Of a DNA stretch of 36,865 bases, positions 34,255 to 36,865 are shown in pieces. The number at the start of each line of letters is the position of its first letter. Positions within the stretch are counted from its first letter, which is position 1. The stretch is from the NCBI GenBank assembly GCA_009694265.1, contig SHVM01000016.1, positions 1-36,865 on the forward strand. Direction: 5' to 3'. Under the pieces are notes generated by a model that did no database searches, was not told where the DNA came from, and saw only the letters and a list, made by a program, of their open reading frames with translations. The position numbers were made by a program, and so were the translations under genes. Source of the stretch: Pseudolabrys sp. GTDB taxonomy: Bacteria; Pseudomonadota; Alphaproteobacteria; Rhizobiales; Xanthobacteraceae.

Positions 34255-34828
34255 GTAATCCTCCCAGTAATCGCTGCGCGAGCCTAGCGCATTAACTTGC
34301 TTGCCGCAGCGACATGAAGTTTCTAAATTGAAGCCTGCACCCGATCGGGGAACGTGGTCCCTCGCTCAGTTCAGCGGACCCATATTTCATTGCGCCATAA
34401 GCATTTGTTCCCCGGCCCGGTGGTCCTGTCAACGGACCGATGGCCCTAGCGGTGCGGCTGTACGGAATTGGCGGTTTTAAGGGTTTTTGGAACGGCTTTA
34501 GCCATGGGACCGCATGGTGCCGCCGGGCCGGGCGGGCCGGGATTTGCCCTCAAAATAGCCATGCCTTTTAGCGGTCCGGCGCACCCGTCCGTCACGGCTG
34601 GTTTAGGCATCGGCCTGATGCATCGCGGGTTTGTGATGACGCTGAACATGCAGGCCGGACTTGTCGCTCTGGCTGCCGCGCATTCCGGGAATGCTCAATG
34701 TATTTTTATTGCGATGAACAAACGTAAATGAAGATTGCATCTCGGTAATCTCTGTCCAAACTTTAACTTGATAAGGCAACGCGGCGTTCTTCTATTAAGC
34801 CCATCAGAAATGCTCATTGGAGGATGCC
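34255..34828. other. Gene-free divergent region between the TAXI receptor and the LTxxQ protein
   Basis: About 570 bases with short frames on both strands (for example 34468-34731 and its complement) that are proline/glycine-rich and lack ribosome-binding sites or recognisable sequence. I see only a weak hairpin (GGTCC...GGACC near 34421-34437). It presumably holds the two divergent promoters, which I cannot place confidently. Confidence 0.5.
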
Positions 34829-35362
34829 ATGTGGAAATCAGTTCTGGCCGGCACGACCGCGCTTGCGATCGCCGGCACTTCGCTTGTCTACGCGCAGCAG
34901 GGCCCGGCTGGACCCGACCGCGCGCAACGCTGGAAGCCGAGCGCGGCGGATATCAGCGCGTTCGGTGATGCACGCATCGCCGCGGTTCATGCGGGTTTGA
35001 AACTCACCGCCGAGCAGGAAAAGAATTGGTCGGCGGTGGAAAGCGCGCTGCGCGATCTCGCCAAGCAGCGATCCGAGCGCTATGCCGCCCGCGCCAGCGC
35101 AAACCGTCCGGCTGACGCGATCGAGCGGATGGCTTTGCGCGCCGAGGTGATGACGCAGCGCGGCGCTGCGCTCAAGAAACTCGCGGATGCGGCCGTACCG
35201 CTCTACAAGAGCCTGGACGAGGGACAGAAGAATCGCTTCACCATGCTCGCTCGACTGGGCGGACGCGACGGCGCCGAGCGCGGTTCCCGCGGTCACGGCG
35301 GAATGGGCGGCTGGCAGCATCGCGGCCCGCGCGGGTCCGAGCGCGGCCCGCAGCCGCAGTAA
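34829..35362 (+). CDS. Periplasmic LTxxQ-motif (Spy/CpxP-like) protein
   Basis: A 177-residue secreted protein. Its signal peptide (VLAGTTALAIAGTSLVYA, cleavage about residue 22) is followed by a helical region with the family motif LTAEQ at residues 59-63 and a second degenerate copy, SLDEGQKNRF, near residues 128-137. The C-terminal 35 residues are glycine/arginine-rich. Spy/CpxP relatives are ATP-independent envelope chaperones or stress sensors, which is the likely role here. ATG 34829 is chosen because GGAGG precedes it and it opens the signal peptide. A strong terminator follows. Confidence 0.85.
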   Translation: MWKSVLAGTTALAIAGTSLVYAQQGPAGPDRAQRWKPSAADISAFGDARIAAVHAGLKLTAEQEKNWSAVESALRDLAKQRSERYAARASANRPADAIERMALRAEVMTQRGAALKKLADAAVPLYKSLDEGQKNRFTMLARLGGRDGAERGSRGHGGMGGWQHRGPRGSERGPQPQ

Positions 35363-35424
35363 GTTGCAGTGAAAGCGGGAAGTGGCTGGCGCGGTCTCCC
35401 TGACGCTTCAAGCCGCCTCGCAAG

Positions 35425-35452
35425 AAGCCGCCGGGTTCGCCCGGCGGCTTTT
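35425..35452 (+). terminator. Intrinsic terminator after the LTxxQ gene
   Basis: A perfect 11-base stem, AAGCCGCCGGG with its complement, closes a TTCG tetraloop and runs into TTTT. It lies 63 bases after the stop codon. Confidence 0.9.
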
Positions 35453-35553
35453 CCATTTGCGCAGCTGGGCTTTAGGGCTTGCGCGGCTGGACAGTCCGGC
35501 ATCCCTTTGCTAAGCGAACCTCGCTGGGCGGTGCTTCCCGCCGACGGCAATCC

Positions 35554-35629
<76 letters not shown>

Positions 35630-35768
35630 TTGATTTTGCTTACATTTTCTAGGATTTTGGCGGTAAAAATAATGGCGTTATTTGCCCCCGGTAAGCATTG
35701 GGTAAGCAAGAAGCGCTTTTCGCGATCACCCCAGCACGCGGGTGTGTAACAGGCGTGTTGCCCCCGGT

Positions 35769-35805
35769 GACCATCGGCAACACGCGCGCGAGCGGCGTGG
35801 GCTGA
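35769..35805 (+). pseudogene. N-terminal fragment of a small orphan protein family
   Basis: From GTG 35769 the frame reads VTIGNTRASGVG and then stops (TGA 35805-35807). The same beginning, MTLGNMRAN, opens the broken gene at 36411, and the DNA is similar over about 27 bases. This is therefore a second, severely truncated copy. A tandem pair of GGTAAGCA units at 35690-35708 lies nearby. Confidence 0.5.
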
Positions 35806-35816
35806 GATAAACGATA

Positions 35817-36023
35817 ATGGCAACCCGGCATCACCGCATCAGTGAATTCGACCAAGGCTCGCCGCCTTCGGATCAGCCGCTCGAGCTTCTCTGCGAGGAC
35901 CACAGTGGGACTTATCTGCTGCCGTATCTCTGCCATTGGAGTGACGGCGTGTGGTGCAATTCGACCATCGGAACCGCTATCGCAGGTAAGGTCATCGGAT
36001 GGCGGTTTGCTCCGCCAGTATGA
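35817..36023 (+). CDS. Small conserved hypothetical protein (68 aa)
   Basis: A 68-residue soluble protein beginning MATRHHRISEFDQGSPP and continuing ELLCEDHSGTYLLPYLCHWSDGVWCN, with three cysteines and a histidine that could bind metal. I recall close variants of this sequence among orphan proteins of Bradyrhizobium-type genomes, but no function is known to me. There is no strong ribosome-binding site. It follows the truncated fragment at 35769 and lies in the low-density strip after tRNA-Lys. Confidence 0.62.
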   Translation: MATRHHRISEFDQGSPPSDQPLELLCEDHSGTYLLPYLCHWSDGVWCNSTIGTAIAGKVIGWRFAPPV

Positions 36024-36097
36024 GAGCGAAGGTCACATAACATTTCTAATGGCCGCTCGTTGGGGATAGACGGACGTCGACCTATCGACGTGATACT

Positions 36098-36403
36098 GTG
36101 AAATCCCGCCAAAACGGAGCAATTGCATTGCCGCTACAGCAAGGCGAGGTCAAGGGATACGACTTCAATCGGTCGGTCGTTGAGTTCACGATGCTCAATC
36201 AGGACAAAGTAATTCTGTGCGCGATCAGCACCGCAGCGATGGACGATCTCGAAGGCAGGCGTGACGTGAAACCAGATCAGCGGGTAGAACAGTTCATGCG
36301 GCTGCGCGAAGTGATTGAAGAGCGAGCATCGCGTAAATTCTTCGAAGAGCAGGCCCAGTCCGACCGCCCCATTTTGCTGCGAGCCAACGATTTTTCTAAA
36401 TAA
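36098..36403 (+). CDS. DUF1488-like small protein
   Basis: A 101-residue soluble protein, apparently started at GTG 36098. The pattern VVEFTMLNQDKVILCAISTAAMDDLEG, then FMRLREVIEERASRKFFEEQ and a final ILLRANDF, resembles DUF1488-type proteins common in Rhizobiales. Such proteins have no established role. The gene stands alone between an orphan gene and a pseudogene 8 bases downstream. The assignment rests on my reading of the pattern. Confidence 0.68.
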   Translation: MKSRQNGAIALPLQQGEVKGYDFNRSVVEFTMLNQDKVILCAISTAAMDDLEGRRDVKPDQRVEQFMRLREVIEERASRKFFEEQAQSDRPILLRANDFSK

Positions 36404-36410
36404 TCCACCT

Positions 36411-36642
36411 ATGACCCTCGGCAACATGCGCGCGAACGCTTGATGTCCGGTGCCTCGCGCAGGGTTGCCATCACTACCGTGTCCTTGACGTGAGCGCCTA
36501 TCCCGACGAAGTGCCGGTGCCGTCATTTAGCCCGAGGCTGCGGTGCGAGGTCTGCGGGCATCTAGGCGCAGACGTACGGCCCAATTGGAATGAGATGAAT
36601 AAGCGGCTGCCGATCGCCCAGTCGAGCAGCGTCGCTCCCTAA
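36411..36642 (+). pseudogene. Frameshifted small zinc-finger-like orphan protein
   Basis: From ATG 36411 the frame reads MTLGNMRANA and stops at 36441. One frame over, from 36439 to TAA 36640-36642, the sequence continues LDVRCLAQGCHHYRVLDVSA, then VPVPSFSPRLRCEVCGHLGA and DVRPNWNE. Joined, they match a Bradyrhizobium-type orphan family that I recall as beginning MTLGNMRAxGVRSL, with a C-x4-C-H-H and C-x2-C arrangement suggesting a zinc ribbon. A few codons after RAN are missing, which causes the shift. Confidence 0.65.
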
Positions 36643-36670
36643 TGTCCGCTATTGTCCAATAGCGACCAAA

Positions 36671-36728
36671 TTGCTGCGGTGCCGCGATTGTCCGCTAAGT
36701 GCCATTAACGACCAACGCACCGCAGCAA
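36671..36728. repeat. 12-bp inverted repeat in the accessory strip
   Basis: TTGCTGCGGTGC (36671-36682) and its exact complement (36717-36728) enclose a 34-base loop that contains TTGTCCGCTAAGTGCC. A nearby GCTATT-GTCC-AATAGC mini-palindrome at 36648-36663 adds to the structure. I recognise this as part of a repeat seen beside small orphan genes in Bradyrhizobium-type genomes. Confidence 0.65.
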
Positions 36729-36732
36729 AAAG

Positions 36733-36774
36733 CTATTCGATCACCTCGTCGGCGCGGATGAGCAGCGTGGTGGT
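36733..36774 (-). pseudogene. Last codons of an ABC substrate-binding protein (TrpX-like), fragment
   Basis: On the minus strand the frame ends TTLLIRADEVIE followed by a stop. This resembles the conserved ending (TLLARADEVIE) of tryptophan/tyrosine-type ABC substrate-binding proteins that are very abundant in Bradyrhizobium. Nothing recognisable precedes it, so only the tail of the gene remains. The match is short and the call tentative. Confidence 0.45.
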
Positions 36775-36814
36775 CTGTATTAATTTTGCGAATGCCGGTC
36801 GGTTTCATAAACAA

Positions 36815-36840
36815 AAAGCCCGGCTCGAAGGCCGGGCTTT
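36815..36840. terminator. Hairpin terminator near the right edge
   Basis: A perfect 10-base stem, AAAGCCCGGC and GCCGGGCTTT, with a 6-base loop. The A and T ends make it usable in both directions. Confidence 0.75.
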
Positions 36841-36865
36841 GAGCGAGCAGCAGTTCGCTCGTTAG

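Noticed and set aside
34446-34731. Overlapping short frames on both strands in the divergent gap
   Set aside because: They are proline/glycine-rich, lack ribosome-binding sites and resemble no family; likely chance frames in high-GC DNA.
36671-36865. Plus-strand frame at the right edge
   Set aside because: It runs through the inverted repeat, the antisense of an ABC binding-protein tail and a terminator, so it is a non-coding frame over repeats.

Overview
The window looks like chromosome from a high-GC alphaproteobacterium of the order Hyphomicrobiales (Rhizobiales), close to Bradyrhizobium, Rhodopseudomonas or Pseudolabrys. This rests on the protein families and their order (hflK-hflC-DUF2065-degP, thyA-folA, ilvB-ilvN-ilvC, leuA), on TctAB and TAXI-TRAP importers, and on palindromic intergenic repeats that I recognise from that group. 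The species assignment is inference.

Layout. 1-3.0 kb: a transposase-like gene tail, a broken first chromate-transporter subunit with an intact second subunit, and tctB-tctA without a binding-protein gene. 3.2-5.2 kb: a small hypothetical gene, a REP-like palindrome, then thyA and folA. 5.6-9.7 kb: a good promoter followed by hflK-hflC-DUF2065 and a DegP/Do protease, which together form an envelope protein quality-control block. 9.7-12.8 kb: DedA, a TSUP permease and a DUF1015 protein. 12.9-18.4 kb: miaA, then ilvB-ilvN behind a promoter, an Ile/Val-rich leader peptide and a terminator; next a small membrane protein, a higBA toxin-antitoxin pair with its own promoter and operator, and ilvC. 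18.5-20.1 kb: a fused permease/binding-protein gene interrupted by an in-frame TGA. 20.2-23.7 kb: a triple PHO box, then two tandem 569-residue membrane-anchored enzymes of the alkaline-phosphatase superfamily. 23.8-27.3 kb: an NitT/TauT-type ABC importer cluster with an embedded SDR. 27.4-29.0 kb: a NUDIX protein and a ppk2 gene frameshifted by an 8-bp tandem duplication. 29.1-30.9 kb: leuA behind a Leu-rich leader peptide. 31.0-34.3 kb: a TAXI-TRAP transporter on the minus strand. 34.8-36.9 kb: an LTxxQ periplasmic protein, tRNA-Lys(CTT), and a decayed accessory strip of small orphan genes and gene fragments.

How the genes work together. Branched-chain amino-acid synthesis dominates: ilvBN, ilvC and leuA lie within about 17 kb, and two of the three units have leader peptides that can sense their own products. 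A second theme is phosphate: a PHO box array, two LtaS-like phosphatase/phosphotransferase paralogs and a damaged polyphosphate kinase 2. Several genes carry single, easily reversible lesions (one TGG-to-TGA change, one 8-bp duplication, small shifts). They could be recent pseudogenes, phase-variable loci or assembly errors, and that should be settled first.

The observations most worth following are the PHO box array beside the duplicated LtaS-like enzymes, and the two unannotated amino-acid leader peptides.
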